Counted from the stretch's first letter, positions 20,275 through 30,349 are shown. The stretch: 64,000 nucleotides of DNA from Alphaproteobacteria bacterium (GCA_024278855.1 JAJRSJ010000037.1:16193-80192); one strand, 5' to 3'. Numbers and translations are program-made. Notes: a model not told the origin generated them from the letters alone.

Positions 20275-21044
20275 TGCTGCCAAAACTTGATGAAATTAGG
20301 TTGGGCGTCAATATCGACCATGTGGCCACCTTGCGCAATGCCCGCGGCGGGGCGCATCCTTGCCCGGTAGACGCGGCCCGTTTGGCCGTAGAGGCGGGCG
20401 CGGACGGGATTACGGCCCATTTGCGCGAAGACCGCCGCCATATCAATGATGCGGACATGGCCAATTTGCAGGCTTTGTGTTTGGAGCTTGGCAAGCCGCT
20501 CAATTTCGAAATGGCGGCAACCCGGGACATGTTGGACATTGCTCTAGCCACCAAACCCCACGCCGTCTGTCTGGTGCCGGAAAACCGCACCGAGCGGACG
20601 ACTGAAGGCGGGCTCAACGCCGCCGGATTGCATAACCAGATCACGCCCATAGCCCGCGCATTGGCCGAGAATGGCAGCCGTGTGTCTTTGTTCATAGAAG
20701 CAGTGCCGCACCAAATTGAAGCCAGTCATCAATGCGGCGCCCAGGTGGTGGAGTTCCATACCGGTGCCTATGCCCATGCTTTGGACACGGGCGAAAAAAG
20801 TCAGGCGGACGGATTATTGCAAGCCATGCGTCTGGGGGCCAAGCAAGCCGCGAGGCTCGGTCTGGAAGTGCATTTCGGCCACGGGCTCACCTTTGACAAT
20901 GTTGCGCCGGTCGCCGCAATCCCCCAAGCCAAAGAGCTAAATATAGGTCATTTCATTATCGGAGAGGCGGTGTTCATGGGACTGGAGCCTGCGATTGCCA
21001 AAATGCGCAGATTGATAGCCGGGGCGAGGAAGATTAACATATGA
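20274..21044 (+). CDS. pdxJ: Pyridoxine 5'-phosphate synthase
   Basis: A 256-residue TIM-barrel enzyme that condenses 1-deoxyxylulose 5-phosphate with 3-amino-1-hydroxyacetone phosphate in vitamin B6 synthesis. The signature LGVNIDHVATLRNARGG at the N-terminus, ADGITAHLREDRRHI, VCLVPENRTERTTEGG and the final GHFIIGEAVFMGLEPAI are all present and normal. It lies in the conserved alphaproteobacterial order pyrE-pdxJ-acpS-lepB-rnc-era. Confidence 0.97.
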   Translation: MLPKLDEIRLGVNIDHVATLRNARGGAHPCPVDAARLAVEAGADGITAHLREDRRHINDADMANLQALCLELGKPLNFEMAATRDMLDIALATKPHAVCLVPENRTERTTEGGLNAAGLHNQITPIARALAENGSRVSLFIEAVPHQIEASHQCGAQVVEFHTGAYAHALDTGEKSQADGLLQAMRLGAKQAARLGLEVHFGHGLTFDNVAPVAAIPQAKELNIGHFIIGEAVFMGLEPAIAKMRRLIAGARKINI

Positions 21045-21072
21045 CTCCCCACCTACCCGCTCATACCGTTTC

Positions 21073-21177
21073 CGCTCACCCCGACGCAGGCCGGGGATGC
21101 AGGTATCCATTCGCGAACTTTAATGTTAAAACCGTAAATTCAGGGATAGACCCCTGCATACGCAGGGGTGAGCGGGG
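21073..21177. repeat. Imperfect inverted-repeat element between pdxJ and acpS
   Basis: CGCTCACCCC near 21073-21082 and GGGGTGAGCG near 21165-21174 face each other across about 80 bp. The right arm contains a perfect hairpin CCCCTGC-ATAC-GCAGGGG (21151-21168); the left arm has a weaker CCCC...GGGG stem. This is the style of the dispersed G+C-rich palindromes common between genes in alphaproteobacteria. No convincing coding sequence lies here. Confidence 0.65.
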
Positions 21178-21237
21178 TGTTGGGGTTTCGGGTGAGGGGC
21201 AAATAAAGGGTAGGGCATCTCCGCACGGCGCCGTCAC

Positions 21238-21630
21238 ATGATCGTCGGCATTGGCACTGATATTTGCGATATTCGGCGCATTGAAGCTTTGGTTGAAAAA
21301 TTCGGCGAGCGCTTTACCCGCAAGGTCTTTACCAAAGGCGAGCGGGCCACGGCGGCAAAAATCAGCGGCTCGGGCAGTTCTTACGCCAAACGTTTTGCTG
21401 CCAAGGAAGCCACCGCCAAAGCGCTTGCAGATGCGACGACCGGGGCATTGTCCTGGCAAGATGTGGAGGTGGTCAACCACCCGTCGGGCAAGCCCGGGAT
21501 AGTTCTGCACGGTGCGGCCCTAAAACGCGCGCAAGCGCAACTTAAAGGGGGACAAAGCTGGAAACTTCATTTAAGCTTGAGCGACGACTACCCTTATGCG
21601 CAAGCCTTCGTAATTTTCGAGATTTTATGA
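21238..21630 (+). CDS. acpS: Holo-[acyl-carrier-protein] synthase
   Basis: A 130-residue phosphopantetheinyl transferase that activates acyl carrier protein for fatty acid synthesis. MIVGIGTDICDIRRIE contains the Mg-binding Asp, and RFAAKEATAKALA the catalytic Lys/Glu helix. The stop overlaps the lepB start (ATGA), a sign of coupled translation. Confidence 0.95.
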   Translation: MIVGIGTDICDIRRIEALVEKFGERFTRKVFTKGERATAAKISGSGSSYAKRFAAKEATAKALADATTGALSWQDVEVVNHPSGKPGIVLHGAALKRAQAQLKGGQSWKLHLSLSDDYPYAQAFVIFEIL

Positions 21631-22421
21631 GCCAAACAAACCAACAAGCCCCAAATAAATCTGCGCAAGCTAAAAACCAGTCCTTAGCCGGGGTGATTGT
21701 CGAGACCGTAAAAACCTTGATTATCGCATTTATTATCGCGTTTTTACTGCGGACATTTTTGTTTCAGTCCTTCCATATTCCGTCGCCCTCCATGGAGCCG
21801 ACCTTGACCAAAGGTGATTTTATCATCACGACAAAATATTCCCTTGGTTACGGAAAATACGCCGCTTCACCTTTGCCGTTTCCCGTCAACAAAGGCCGGA
21901 TTTTCGAGCGTAGTCCCAAGCGCGGCGATATAATCGTGTTTAAACCCGAGGGCAGCAAGGTGCATTATGTCAAACGTTTGGTCGGGCTTCCGGGTGATGT
22001 AATACAGATGAAAAAAGGGTTTTTATACATAAATGGTGACCGCCAGAAAACCGAAAAACTGTCAACCACAACCCAAAGCGACAGGGCCGGTAATCCGGTG
22101 CGCTTTGTCCAATATAGGGAGTATCTGGACGGGAAAAACAAACCCCACACCATAATTGACCAGCGCAGTGGTGGTGAGGTGGACAATACCGGCGAATATG
22201 CTGTGCCTGGCGGGCATTATTTCTTCATGGGCGATAATCGTGACCGCTCACTGGACAGCCGCTACCCGCCGCAACTGGGCGGTATTGGCATGGTTGCCGC
22301 CACCAATTTGGTCAGCCGGGCCGAATTTATCCTGTTGTCGGTAGAAGACGGGTTTAGCCTTAAAAGGCCGTGGACATGGACAAAAATGCGCAAGGATCGT
22401 TTTTTCAAAGGACTACGCTAA
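21627..22421 (+). CDS. lepB: Signal peptidase I
   Basis: A 264-residue inner-membrane serine/lysine protease that removes signal peptides from exported proteins. A single N-terminal membrane helix (TLIIAFIIAFLLRTFLF) is followed by the nucleophile box IPSPSMEPTL (Ser), the general-base box VHYVKRLVGLPGD (Lys) and the C-terminal box GHYFFMGDNRDRSLDSR. It abuts rnc directly. Confidence 0.96.
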   Translation: MSQTNQQAPNKSAQAKNQSLAGVIVETVKTLIIAFIIAFLLRTFLFQSFHIPSPSMEPTLTKGDFIITTKYSLGYGKYAASPLPFPVNKGRIFERSPKRGDIIVFKPEGSKVHYVKRLVGLPGDVIQMKKGFLYINGDRQKTEKLSTTTQSDRAGNPVRFVQYREYLDGKNKPHTIIDQRSGGEVDNTGEYAVPGGHYFFMGDNRDRSLDSRYPPQLGGIGMVAATNLVSRAEFILLSVEDGFSLKRPWTWTKMRKDRFFKGLR

Positions 22422-23129
22422 ATGGTTAAACTAACGCCGCAAACTCTCAAACGTCTGGCCGGGCTTGAGCAAGATATTGGCTATGTGTTCAAGGACAAGG
22501 ATTTGGCTATCACCGCTCTGACCCATTCTTCTTATGGGGATGGGCGCAGTAAAAATGCTAATAATGAGCGACTGGAATTTCTCGGGGACAGGGTGCTTGG
22601 CTTATTGACCGCAGATAAATTGTTCGCATTTGACAATGGCGATGAGGGCAGTATGGCGCGCCGCCTCAACGCATTGGTGCGCAAGGAAACCTGTGCCAGA
22701 GTGGCCCGGTTGGTTAATTTGGGCGTATATCTTCTTATCTCTCCCTCCGAAGACCGCCAAGGCGGGCGAGATAAAACCTCAATTCTTGGTGATGCCTGCG
22801 AAGCCGTGTTGGCCGCACTTTATCTGGACGGCGGGCTAGGGTCCGCGCAGGAATTCTATGACAGCCATTGGCGGGCCGAAATTGAAAATGTTATGGCAAA
22901 AAGCACCAAAGACCCGAAAACTGATTTACAGGAAAAAGCATCTGCCCAGGGCTACGGCTTGCCGGAATATGCGGTGCTTGAACGCTCCGGCCCCGACCAC
23001 CGGCCTTTATTTGTGATTGAAGTTGACATTGCCGGGCTTGGCAAGGCAAAGGGCACAGGAAAATCCAAAAAAGACGCGGAGCGCTACGCCGCCCTGCATC
23101 TTTTGGAAAATTGGCCTAAACAGACCTAA
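22422..23129 (+). CDS. rnc: Ribonuclease III
   Basis: A 235-residue double-strand-specific RNase that processes rRNA precursors. The catalytic signature NNERLEFLGDRVLGLL lies at residues ~46-61, with a second acidic patch GDACEAVLAALY; the C-terminal part is a double-stranded-RNA-binding domain (DPKTDLQEKASAQG to the end). It starts on the base after the lepB stop and is followed by era 17 nt later. Confidence 0.96.
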   Translation: MVKLTPQTLKRLAGLEQDIGYVFKDKDLAITALTHSSYGDGRSKNANNERLEFLGDRVLGLLTADKLFAFDNGDEGSMARRLNALVRKETCARVARLVNLGVYLLISPSEDRQGGRDKTSILGDACEAVLAALYLDGGLGSAQEFYDSHWRAEIENVMAKSTKDPKTDLQEKASAQGYGLPEYAVLERSGPDHRPLFVIEVDIAGLGKAKGTGKSKKDAERYAALHLLENWPKQT

Positions 23130-23146
23130 CCAGAAATGATTGTAGT

Positions 23147-24169
23147 ATGAAAAAACCCGAAACCCATATCGGCACCCAGGGCAAAACCGGCACACCGACA
23201 AGAGCCGGCTTTGCCGCCATAATCGGCGCGCCCAATGGCGGTAAGTCCACTTTGGTCAATGCTTTGGTCGGCGAAAAAATTTCCATCGTGACCCATAAAA
23301 TCCAGACCACCCGCTTTCAAGTGCGCGGCATTGCCATGCACGACAGCGCGCAAATTGTTTTGGTGGACACACCGGGGATTTTCGAGCCAAGTGCCGGGCA
23401 GGGCGGGCGGCTTGACCGCTCTATGGTTCACGCCGCGTGGAGCGGGGTGGCGGACGCAGATGTCATTGTCCATGTGGTTGACGCCCCCTCCTATTGCAGA
23501 GTTGGAAGGGATGTGGGGCAAATAACCAGCGAGAAAGAGCCGAGTGCTCAAGATAAAAAAGCTGCTCAGGATACCAAGCGGGTCATCAAAGGTCTGGCCA
23601 AACGTTCGGGGCAACGCCCGGTTTATTTAGCACTGAACAAAATCGACGAAATAGAAAAAGAACATTTGCTTAAATTGGTAAAAATATTTAATAAAACGGA
23701 TGTTTACACGGAAATATTCATGTTATCTGCCCTCAAGGGGAATGGTGTACCGGCCCTTGCTGACAAGCTTGCCGGGGCTATGCCGGTTGGCCCGTATTTG
23801 TATCCGGTTGATCAGGCGGCGGACATTCCGTCGCGGCTGATGGCAGCGGAAATTACCCGCGAAAAACTGTTGTTGCGCCTGCATAATGAGCTACCCTACG
23901 CCTCCCATGTGGAGACCGAAAAATGGTCAAAGATGCGCAACGGTGACATCCGTATTGAGCAAATTATTTATGTGCGCCGCAAGTCGCAAAAGCCGATAGT
24001 TCTGGGCAAGAACGGCCAGACTATAAAACAAATCGGGCAAATGGCCCGCCATGACATGACGGAATGCTTTGGCAAGAAAGTGCATTTGTTTTTGTTTGTC
24101 AAAGTGCGTGAAAATTGGCGCGAAGACCGCAGTAAATATCTTGAGAGCGGGCTAGAATTTGATGTATAA
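23147..24169 (+). CDS. era: GTPase Era
   Basis: A 340-residue ribosome-assembly GTPase acting on 16S rRNA and the 30S subunit. G1 GAPNGGKSTLVNAL, G3 DTPGIF and G4 NKID are present, and the C-terminal KH domain includes KPIVLGKNGQTIKQIGQMAR. There is a moderately long basic/acidic insertion (about residues 125-145) after the switch II region that makes the protein slightly longer than the ~300-residue norm. Confidence 0.95.
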   Translation: MKKPETHIGTQGKTGTPTRAGFAAIIGAPNGGKSTLVNALVGEKISIVTHKIQTTRFQVRGIAMHDSAQIVLVDTPGIFEPSAGQGGRLDRSMVHAAWSGVADADVIVHVVDAPSYCRVGRDVGQITSEKEPSAQDKKAAQDTKRVIKGLAKRSGQRPVYLALNKIDEIEKEHLLKLVKIFNKTDVYTEIFMLSALKGNGVPALADKLAGAMPVGPYLYPVDQAADIPSRLMAAEITREKLLLRLHNELPYASHVETEKWSKMRNGDIRIEQIIYVRRKSQKPIVLGKNGQTIKQIGQMARHDMTECFGKKVHLFLFVKVRENWREDRSKYLESGLEFDV

Positions 24170-24201
24170 CGAGTTTGACGTCTGATGACCTTGGGTCTCA
24201 C

Positions 24202-24936
24202 ATGAAATGGCAGGCTGACGGATATATTTTATCGGTGCGATCCCACGGCGAAACCTCGGCTATTGTCAATGTTTTGACCAAAGAACAAGGCCGCCATGCC
24301 GGCCTGGTGCGCGGTGGTCGGTCGCGCCGCCTGCGCCCGGTTTTGCAGCCGGGAAATCACGTAAATCTGGCGTGGAATGCGCGGCTTTCGGAACATTTGG
24401 GCACATTTACGGTTGAGGCTCTGGATGCTCGCGCCGCCGTTTTGATGGAAGACCGTTTGTCACTGGCGGCGCTAAACGCGGCTTGTGTTTTGTGCATGCA
24501 GGCTTTGCCGGAACGCGAAGCCCACCCGAAACTTTATGATGTGTTTGAAATCCTGTTGGCGCAACTGCACGACAAGGACGTGTGGCCAGCCATATATGTG
24601 CGCTTTGAAATCGGTCTTTTGCAGGCCTTGGGCTACGGGCTTGATTTGTCGCAATGCGCCGCCACAGGCACCAAGGATAACCTGACCCATGTTAGTCCCC
24701 GCTCGGGCCGGGCCGTGTGCGCAGGTGCGGCCAAACCCTATTTGGATAAACTCTTGCCACTACCGCCGTTTTTACAAGGTCAAAATCAGGTTGGCGGCGA
24801 CGATATAATGGACGGTTTGTCCCTAAGCGAATATTTCCTAAAAACCCGGGTTTTCTACAGCCAAAACAAAGACCTGCCGGAAGCTAGGGCAAGGATGGTC
24901 GAGATGTTGGGAACCGCTCTTAAAAATCCAAACTAA
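24202..24936 (+). CDS. recO: DNA repair protein RecO
   Basis: A 244-residue RecFOR-pathway protein that binds single-stranded DNA and helps RecA displace SSB. The start ATG 24202 (MKWQADGYILSVRSHGETSAI) matches the family N-terminus; a start at 24175 would add nine unrelated residues. The OB-fold and the GYGLDLSQCAATG segment fit. The 3' end overlaps that of the convergent TonB receptor gene by 17 bp. Confidence 0.92.
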   Translation: MKWQADGYILSVRSHGETSAIVNVLTKEQGRHAGLVRGGRSRRLRPVLQPGNHVNLAWNARLSEHLGTFTVEALDARAAVLMEDRLSLAALNAACVLCMQALPEREAHPKLYDVFEILLAQLHDKDVWPAIYVRFEIGLLQALGYGLDLSQCAATGTKDNLTHVSPRSGRAVCAGAAKPYLDKLLPLPPFLQGQNQVGGDDIMDGLSLSEYFLKTRVFYSQNKDLPEARARMVEMLGTALKNPN

Positions 24937-27187
24937 TCCCGGCGAAAATTTCGCGGGGTTTGCCGGGGCGGATTCCGTAGGGGCGGCGGCCTGCCAGATA
25001 AATATTGTCGAACAGATTATCGGCTTTCAGGTGCAGGCGTATGCCGTCTTTTATGTCGTAATAAAGAGCCACATCAACCAGAGTACGTGCATCAACCCTT
25101 TGCGCCGCCGGGATGGGGCCTTGTCCCGGCACGTCGCGGGTTTCGCCGATGTAATTTAGACTGGCATTAAGCCCCCAAATATCACCATTAACGCCACCGC
25201 TCAGGGTGATCTGGTTTTTCGGTACATAGGGGATTTCGTCGCCGACCATGACATTGCCGTAAATGTCGCTGTCTACTGTGCTGAGAAGCTTTGTATTGGT
25301 AAAAGTATAAGCTAGGCTAATTGGGATAGAAATACCGTCAAGACTGCGGCCCAAATCCGTATTTGCCGTTATCTCAAGCCCGTACACATCCGCCGCGCCC
25401 GCGTTATCCGCGTCGCCAATATCGCACTCACTGCCGCCGGAAGAATTGGTGCATTGGGCCAACAAATTCGAATAATCATTGAAAAACCAGATGGCTTCAA
25501 ACGACAAATAGCCACTGTTATAGCGCCCGCCAAATTCGTAAGACACCGACCGTTCCGGGGCCGCCGTGCGGTTAGCCGGGCCGGGCGGCGAAAACCCCCG
25601 GCTCACACCCGCCAACAGAGATAAACTCTCGCTGATATCATAGGTTAGCCCCAAGGACGGCAACCAGACATTAAAGGCATTTTCCCTGATGCTGTTTGGG
25701 GCCAAATTGCGGTCCGGTGTTGCCCAACGCATCTGTTCCGTCGTGATTTTCTCAAAGCGCAAACCGCCCGTGACGGCCCATGCACCGGTTGTTACTGTGT
25801 CTTCCATAAACACGGCCATGCTTTTGGCACCCGACAGCCGGTTGGCTTGGGTGCCGGGTGCGTTGTCTGTGGTTTTAATGACAAAGCCGTTATCAATCCG
25901 GTATTGGTCTTGCTCTTGAAAACGGTCTACCCCGTCCTCGTGGTAACGCACACTGGCCACCAGATTATGCTCAAGACCGCCCGTGTTAAATTCAATCCCG
26001 AGCGCCGATTGCAGGCCTTTTGCAAAATAAACCCGGTTGTTTTGGCGAATGCCCAGCACATCATCCGGACTGGTATAGCCGTCCGGGCCGAGCAAGACTT
26101 GGTATTCCTGGGCGCAGGTTAGCGGATCGACCAAAATTTCATTGAGGCTGTTACATGTATCCAGATTTGAGAGCGCGGCATTATCAAACCGGTCAAGCTT
26201 CTCCCAATTGCGGGCAAATTCGGTACGGTAAGCAAGAGTGGTCAGCTTTATATTGTCTGATAATTCAATATTATGGGTAGCCTGATAGGTTCTGTGTTCG
26301 GTGGTGATATTGTCAAATTGGCTGGCCCGGTAGCGCATCAGGGGGGCGCGGGCAAAATCTGCCTGGGTCAGGCCCAAATAAGTCTCGTCGGCATTACCTT
26401 TGCTATATTGAAATTTCAGCAACAAGCTTTGCGGGCGAGCGGCCCCGGCTTTGGAATACAGGCCGAGCTTGCCAACATAATCGGATAACGCAAACCCCGT
26501 GCTGCCAATATCAATCTGCTTAAACCCGCCGGCCCTGTCTTGATAGGTTTCCAGTAAAACCCCCACATCAAAGGGCAGGTTTTTGGCTTTGATGCGTTTG
26601 CCAACATAGGCGTGGATATTGGTACGATCAAGACTGCTCGTAAACGCGGTGATGTGCGCGGCGGGTTGTTTCGGGATCGGGGTCGAGAAAAACTGGATAC
26701 TGCCCGCCGTAGTAATTGGCCCGTATTTAACCGCGCCTACGGACTTGCTGACCTCCACCGCGTTCATACGTGCTACGGCCGGAAAATAATAGGCCGACGG
26801 TGCTGAAAACGGGGCCGGGGCTATAGGAATACCGTCCTCCAACAACAGGACTTTGCTAGATTTATCCGTACCCGAGCCGCGAATGCCGATATTGGGAAAC
26901 AGGCCGTACCCGTCTTCTTCTTGCAAGTTAACGCCCGGCACCGTGCGTAAAACCCGGTTGATATCAGTGTAGTTCTGGCGTTCTAAATCCGTTTTCGAGA
27001 TATAAGATACCGAGCCGGGAATATCATTTATATTGCGCGTGCCGGTGACTGTGATGATGTCCAGTTGCTCAAAATCGGCATTGGGTAGTTTTTTGGCGTC
27101 TTGGGCTAGGCTAGGTGCGCCAAGTGTCAGTGCAAAAAATAAGGGGCTCGCCGTTCTTAGCCAAAATTTTTGTGTTGAGGGGGTCAT
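24920..27187 (-). CDS. TonB-dependent outer-membrane receptor, FecA-like
   Basis: A 755-residue outer-membrane transporter. A signal peptide ends at APSLAQ; a TonB-box-like DIITVTG follows, then the plug domain (DIPGSVSYISKTDLERQ, DINRVLRTVPGVNLQEEDGYGLFPNIGIRGSGTDKSSKVLLLEDGIP) and a 22-strand barrel ending in the canonical terminal Phe (GISLDF). Plug details such as APFSAPSAYYFP and AVKYGP resemble FecA/iron-citrate receptors, but the N-terminal signalling extension of FecA is missing and no FecIR pair is nearby. The substrate is probably a ferric chelate; this is an inference. Confidence 0.88.
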   Translation of the reverse strand: MTPSTQKFWLRTASPLFFALTLGAPSLAQDAKKLPNADFEQLDIITVTGTRNINDIPGSVSYISKTDLERQNYTDINRVLRTVPGVNLQEEDGYGLFPNIGIRGSGTDKSSKVLLLEDGIPIAPAPFSAPSAYYFPAVARMNAVEVSKSVGAVKYGPITTAGSIQFFSTPIPKQPAAHITAFTSSLDRTNIHAYVGKRIKAKNLPFDVGVLLETYQDRAGGFKQIDIGSTGFALSDYVGKLGLYSKAGAARPQSLLLKFQYSKGNADETYLGLTQADFARAPLMRYRASQFDNITTEHRTYQATHNIELSDNIKLTTLAYRTEFARNWEKLDRFDNAALSNLDTCNSLNEILVDPLTCAQEYQVLLGPDGYTSPDDVLGIRQNNRVYFAKGLQSALGIEFNTGGLEHNLVASVRYHEDGVDRFQEQDQYRIDNGFVIKTTDNAPGTQANRLSGAKSMAVFMEDTVTTGAWAVTGGLRFEKITTEQMRWATPDRNLAPNSIRENAFNVWLPSLGLTYDISESLSLLAGVSRGFSPPGPANRTAAPERSVSYEFGGRYNSGYLSFEAIWFFNDYSNLLAQCTNSSGGSECDIGDADNAGAADVYGLEITANTDLGRSLDGISIPISLAYTFTNTKLLSTVDSDIYGNVMVGDEIPYVPKNQITLSGGVNGDIWGLNASLNYIGETRDVPGQGPIPAAQRVDARTLVDVALYYDIKDGIRLHLKADNLFDNIYLAGRRPYGIRPGKPREIFAGISLDF

Positions 27188-27239
27188 GGTTTTCTCGGTT
27201 TTGAATGGAGCGATATTGAATGGGGTTATAATTGCTGTT

Positions 27240-27258
27240 AAGAACTATTCTCATATAT
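27240..27258. promoter_or_regulatory. Possible Fur-type operator upstream of the TonB receptor
   Basis: The sequence around AAGAACTATTCTCATATAT is A+T rich and its right half ATTCTCAT matches one half of the classical Fur box. It lies about 55 bp upstream of the receptor start, where an iron operator would be expected. The left half is poor, so the call is weak. Confidence 0.3.
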
Positions 27259-27278
27259 GGATTATTTTTAAACGCAAG

Positions 27279-27350
27279 TGCGAATTAGTTGCACCTAGAG
27301 AAATGTGCGAATTAGTCGCACCTAGGAGTGTGTCGAATTCGTCGCACCTG
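27279..27350. repeat. Three ~27-bp direct repeats with a palindromic core
   Basis: TGCGAATTAGTTGCACCTAG (27279-27298), TGCGAATTAGTCGCACCTAG (27306-27325) and a third copy GTCGAATTCGTCGCACCTG (27332-27350) are spaced 26-27 bp apart. The core TGCGA-ATTAG-TCGCA is an inverted repeat. They lie in the 265-bp divergent gap between the TonB receptor and parC, so they may be operator sites for either gene. Copy number and lack of spacers with unique sequence argue against CRISPR. Confidence 0.75.
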
Positions 27351-27452
27351 ACAAAGCGGCAACAGGCACAAATCTGTACAAACCTCAATCCGGTAATAGG
27401 ACATTTACTTTAAATTTTGTATGGTAAGGTCGAATCATTATTTGGAATTTTC

Positions 27453-29723
27453 ATGAGCGATACAAAAGACAAAAACGGCAGCCAAAACGGTACAAGCACC
27501 CCCGGCAATATTATTGAAGAAAATATCGACGATGCCCTTGGCTCGCGTTATTTGGCCTATGCGATGGCGACCATCACCATGCGGGCTTTGCCGGACGTGC
27601 GCGACGGACTTAAGCCTGTCCACCGCCGTATTCTCTATGCCATGCGCCAGTTAAAATTGAACCCGGAAAACGCCCACAAGAAATGCGCCCGGATTGTCGG
27701 GGATGTCATGGGGCAATATCACCCCCACGGCGATGCCTCGATTTATGATGCTTTGGTCAAGCTGTCCCAGACATTTTCGGCCCGCTATCCTTTGGTGGAC
27801 GGGCAGGGCAATTTTGGCAATATTGACGGCGATAGTGCAGCGGCCATGCGCTATACCGAAGCCCGTATGACCCCGGCCGGCAAGGCTTTGCTGGAAGGGC
27901 TTGAAGAAGACACAGTGGATTTTCGCGCCACCTATAACGAGGAAGACGAGGAGCCGGTGGTGTTGCCTGCGGGTTTCCCGAACTTGCTCGCCAATGGTTC
28001 CCAAGGCATTGCAGTGGGCATGGCCACGTCGATCCCGCCCCATCATGCAGCGGAAATTTGCGCCGCCGCCCTGCATTTGATCAAAGCCCCCAAGGCCCGC
28101 ATCGAAACCCTGCTTGAACATGTAAAAGGGCCAGACTTGCCAACGGGCGGTATTGTTATCGAGCCCTTTGAGAATATCGTTGAGGCCTATGCCACCGGGC
28201 GCGGCGGTTTCAAGGTGCGTTCGCGTTGGCAGATTGAAGAATTGGGGCGCGGTCAATGGCAGATCGTGGTCACGGAAATTCCTTACCAAGTCCAAAAGTC
28301 CCGGCTGATTGAAAAGCTTGCCGAGCTGATTGACGGTAAGAAAAACCCGTGGTTGGCGGATGTGCGCGATGAAAGCGCCGAAGATATTCGCGTGGTGCTG
28401 GAGCCTAAGAACAAAAATATCAATCCGGACATGCTCATGGAAAGCCTGTTCAAATCCACGGCCCTTGAGAGCCGTATCAGTTTGAATATGAATGTACTGG
28501 ACGCTACGGGTACACCTCGCGTCATGGGTTTGCGCGAGACTATACAAGCATTTCTCGACCATCAGCGCGATGTGCTTAGGCGTCGTTCGCGTCACCGCCT
28601 TGCTAAGATTGAAGACCGGATGGAGATTTTGGCCGGGCTAAAAATCGCCTATCTAAATCTCGATGAGGTCATCCGTATTGTCCGCTATGAAGACAAACCC
28701 AAGGACGAATTGATCAAAGCCTTTAAACTGACCGAACGTCAGGCCGATGCTATTTTAAACATGCGTTTGCGGGCCTTGAATAAGTTGCAAGAGATCGAAA
28801 TTCAGGCCGAATATGATGTTTTAGCTGAAGAAAAAAGACAGATTGAAGAATTGTTGGCTTCAGAGAAATTACAGTGGGGGCGCATCGCCGAGCAGATCCG
28901 CGAAATCCGTGATGTTTACGGCCCCAAAACCGAGCTGGGTAAACGCCGCACAACATTTGCTGATGAGCCGGACATTGAAATCGACATGTCCACGGCCTTT
29001 ATCTCCAAAGAACCGGTAACAATTGTACTGTCCAAAATGGGCTGGATACGGGCGCTCAAAGGTAAAGTTGAGGATTTGTCTAGCCTCAAGTTCAAAGACG
29101 GCGACGGCCCGGATTTTGCCGTAGCCGCACACACCACCGACCAGATCCTCATGTTCGCCAGTAACGGCAAATTTTATACCTTGGGCGCGGATAAATTACC
29201 CGGCGGGCGCGGCAACGGCGAGCCCATACGCCTGATGGTCGATTTGGAAGATGATCATATGCCTATCGGCCTGTTTGTCCACGACCCTGACCGGGAACTG
29301 CTAGTGGCCAGTAGCGCCGGATATGGTTTCCGTGTCAAAGAAGCTGATATTGTCGCCGCCAAACGCAGCGGCAAACAAGTGCTCAATGTCAAAGGCAAGG
29401 TCGAAGCTCTGCGCTGTATCGCGGTTGCGGGCGAAAAAATCGCCACCATTGGCGAGAACCGCAAATTACTGATCTATGATGTGGAAGAATTGCCCGTACT
29501 GGGGCGCGGCAAGGGCGTGCGTTTGCAAAACTTCAAAGACGGCGGCCTGAAGGACATCACGACATTTGAGGCAGAAGACGGCTTGGTATTTGTGGACGCA
29601 TCCGGGCGGCGTATCAGTGTCAGCGATTGGGAAATCCACCAAGGCAAGCGCGCCCAAGCCGGACGTATAGCCCCAAGAGGTTTCTACCGCTCTGGGGTAT
29701 TTGCAGAGGATAAGCGTTTGTAG
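27453..29723 (+). CDS. parC: DNA topoisomerase IV subunit A
   Basis: A 756-residue type IIA topoisomerase subunit that decatenates daughter chromosomes with ParE. The start is ATG 27453 ([10 protein letters not shown]); an earlier ATG at 27417 would add 12 unlikely residues. The N-terminal [32 protein letters not shown] and the catalytic tyrosine in [11 protein letters not shown] are clear. It is called ParC rather than GyrA because the N-terminus and the shorter, GyrA-box-lacking C-terminal domain match ParC. It follows recO and the TonB receptor, an order seen in relatives. Confidence 0.92.
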   Translation: MSDTKDKNGSQNGTSTPGNIIEENIDDALGSRYLAYAMATITMRALPDVRDGLKPVHRRILYAMRQLKLNPENAHKKCARIVGDVMGQYHPHGDASIYDALVKLSQTFSARYPLVDGQGNFGNIDGDSAAAMRYTEARMTPAGKALLEGLEEDTVDFRATYNEEDEEPVVLPAGFPNLLANGSQGIAVGMATSIPPHHAAEICAAALHLIKAPKARIETLLEHVKGPDLPTGGIVIEPFENIVEAYATGRGGFKVRSRWQIEELGRGQWQIVVTEIPYQVQKSRLIEKLAELIDGKKNPWLADVRDESAEDIRVVLEPKNKNINPDMLMESLFKSTALESRISLNMNVLDATGTPRVMGLRETIQAFLDHQRDVLRRRSRHRLAKIEDRMEILAGLKIAYLNLDEVIRIVRYEDKPKDELIKAFKLTERQADAILNMRLRALNKLQEIEIQAEYDVLAEEKRQIEELLASEKLQWGRIAEQIREIRDVYGPKTELGKRRTTFADEPDIEIDMSTAFISKEPVTIVLSKMGWIRALKGKVEDLSSLKFKDGDGPDFAVAAHTTDQILMFASNGKFYTLGADKLPGGRGNGEPIRLMVDLEDDHMPIGLFVHDPDRELLVASSAGYGFRVKEADIVAAKRSGKQVLNVKGKVEALRCIAVAGEKIATIGENRKLLIYDVEELPVLGRGKGVRLQNFKDGGLKDITTFEAEDGLVFVDASGRRISVSDWEIHQGKRAQAGRIAPRGFYRSGVFAEDKRL

Positions 29724-29779
29724 GCTTGAAAACTTGAATTAAATCATTATATTAGTTGGGAACTGTAAAGGGGATTTAT

Positions 29780-30343
29780 ATGACTACGTTACTTGTAATA
29801 CTCGGCGCTATACTGGCGTTGGCACTTTTGATCATCGGTATTTACAATCGGTTGGTGGGGCTGAGGCAAACCTGTAATCAGGCTTGGTCGGACATTGAAG
29901 TCCAGCTCAAACAACGTCAGGATTTAATCCCGAACATTGTCAATGTGGTCAAGGGTTATGCCAAACACGAAAAAGAAACCCTCAACGAAGTGATTATGGC
30001 CCGCAATGCCGCCGTTTCGGCGGGTGGTGTCGGTGATACTGTCAAGGCTGAAGGCATGCTCTCACAGGCTTTGGGTAAATTATTTGCTTTGGCCGAAGCT
30101 TATCCGGATTTAAAAGCCAATGAGAATTTCTTACAATTGCAAGACGAGCTTTCAGATGTAGAGAATAAAATCTCTGCGGCGCGGCGCTTCTATAATAATG
30201 CTACCCAGGAATATAACACCGGGCGTGAGCAATTCCCTGCCAATATGATCGCCGGGCCGTTCAATTTCGGGCCACGGGATTTCTTTGAAAGTGTCGAAGG
30301 GCGAGACGCATTGGAAGTGGCTCCGGACGTTAATTTCGATTAA
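29780..30343 (+). CDS. LemA family protein
   Basis: A 187-residue protein with one N-terminal membrane helix (TLLVILGAILALALLIIGIY) and then long helices. The diagnostic LemA stretch NRLVGLRQTCNQAWSDIEVQLKQRQDLIPNIVNVV is present, as are the ANENFLQLQDEL and RRFYNNATQEYN segments. ATG 29780 follows AAAGGGG. It lies 6 nt before an M48 protease, a pairing often seen between LemA and membrane proteases. Biochemical role is not established. Confidence 0.93.
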   Translation: MTTLLVILGAILALALLIIGIYNRLVGLRQTCNQAWSDIEVQLKQRQDLIPNIVNVVKGYAKHEKETLNEVIMARNAAVSAGGVGDTVKAEGMLSQALGKLFALAEAYPDLKANENFLQLQDELSDVENKISAARRFYNNATQEYNTGREQFPANMIAGPFNFGPRDFFESVEGRDALEVAPDVNFD

Positions 30344-30349
30344 AGAAAA

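Noticed and set aside
21041..21241. 66-codon frame between pdxJ and acpS
   Set aside because: It spans the inverted-repeat element and has no ribosome site; composition is that of the repeat.
27279..27350. CRISPR array
   Set aside because: Three imperfect copies only, with 7-bp gaps rather than unique spacers, and no cas genes.
27651..28595. 314-codon minus-strand frame opposite parC
   Set aside because: Antisense shadow of a highly conserved gene; no family match.
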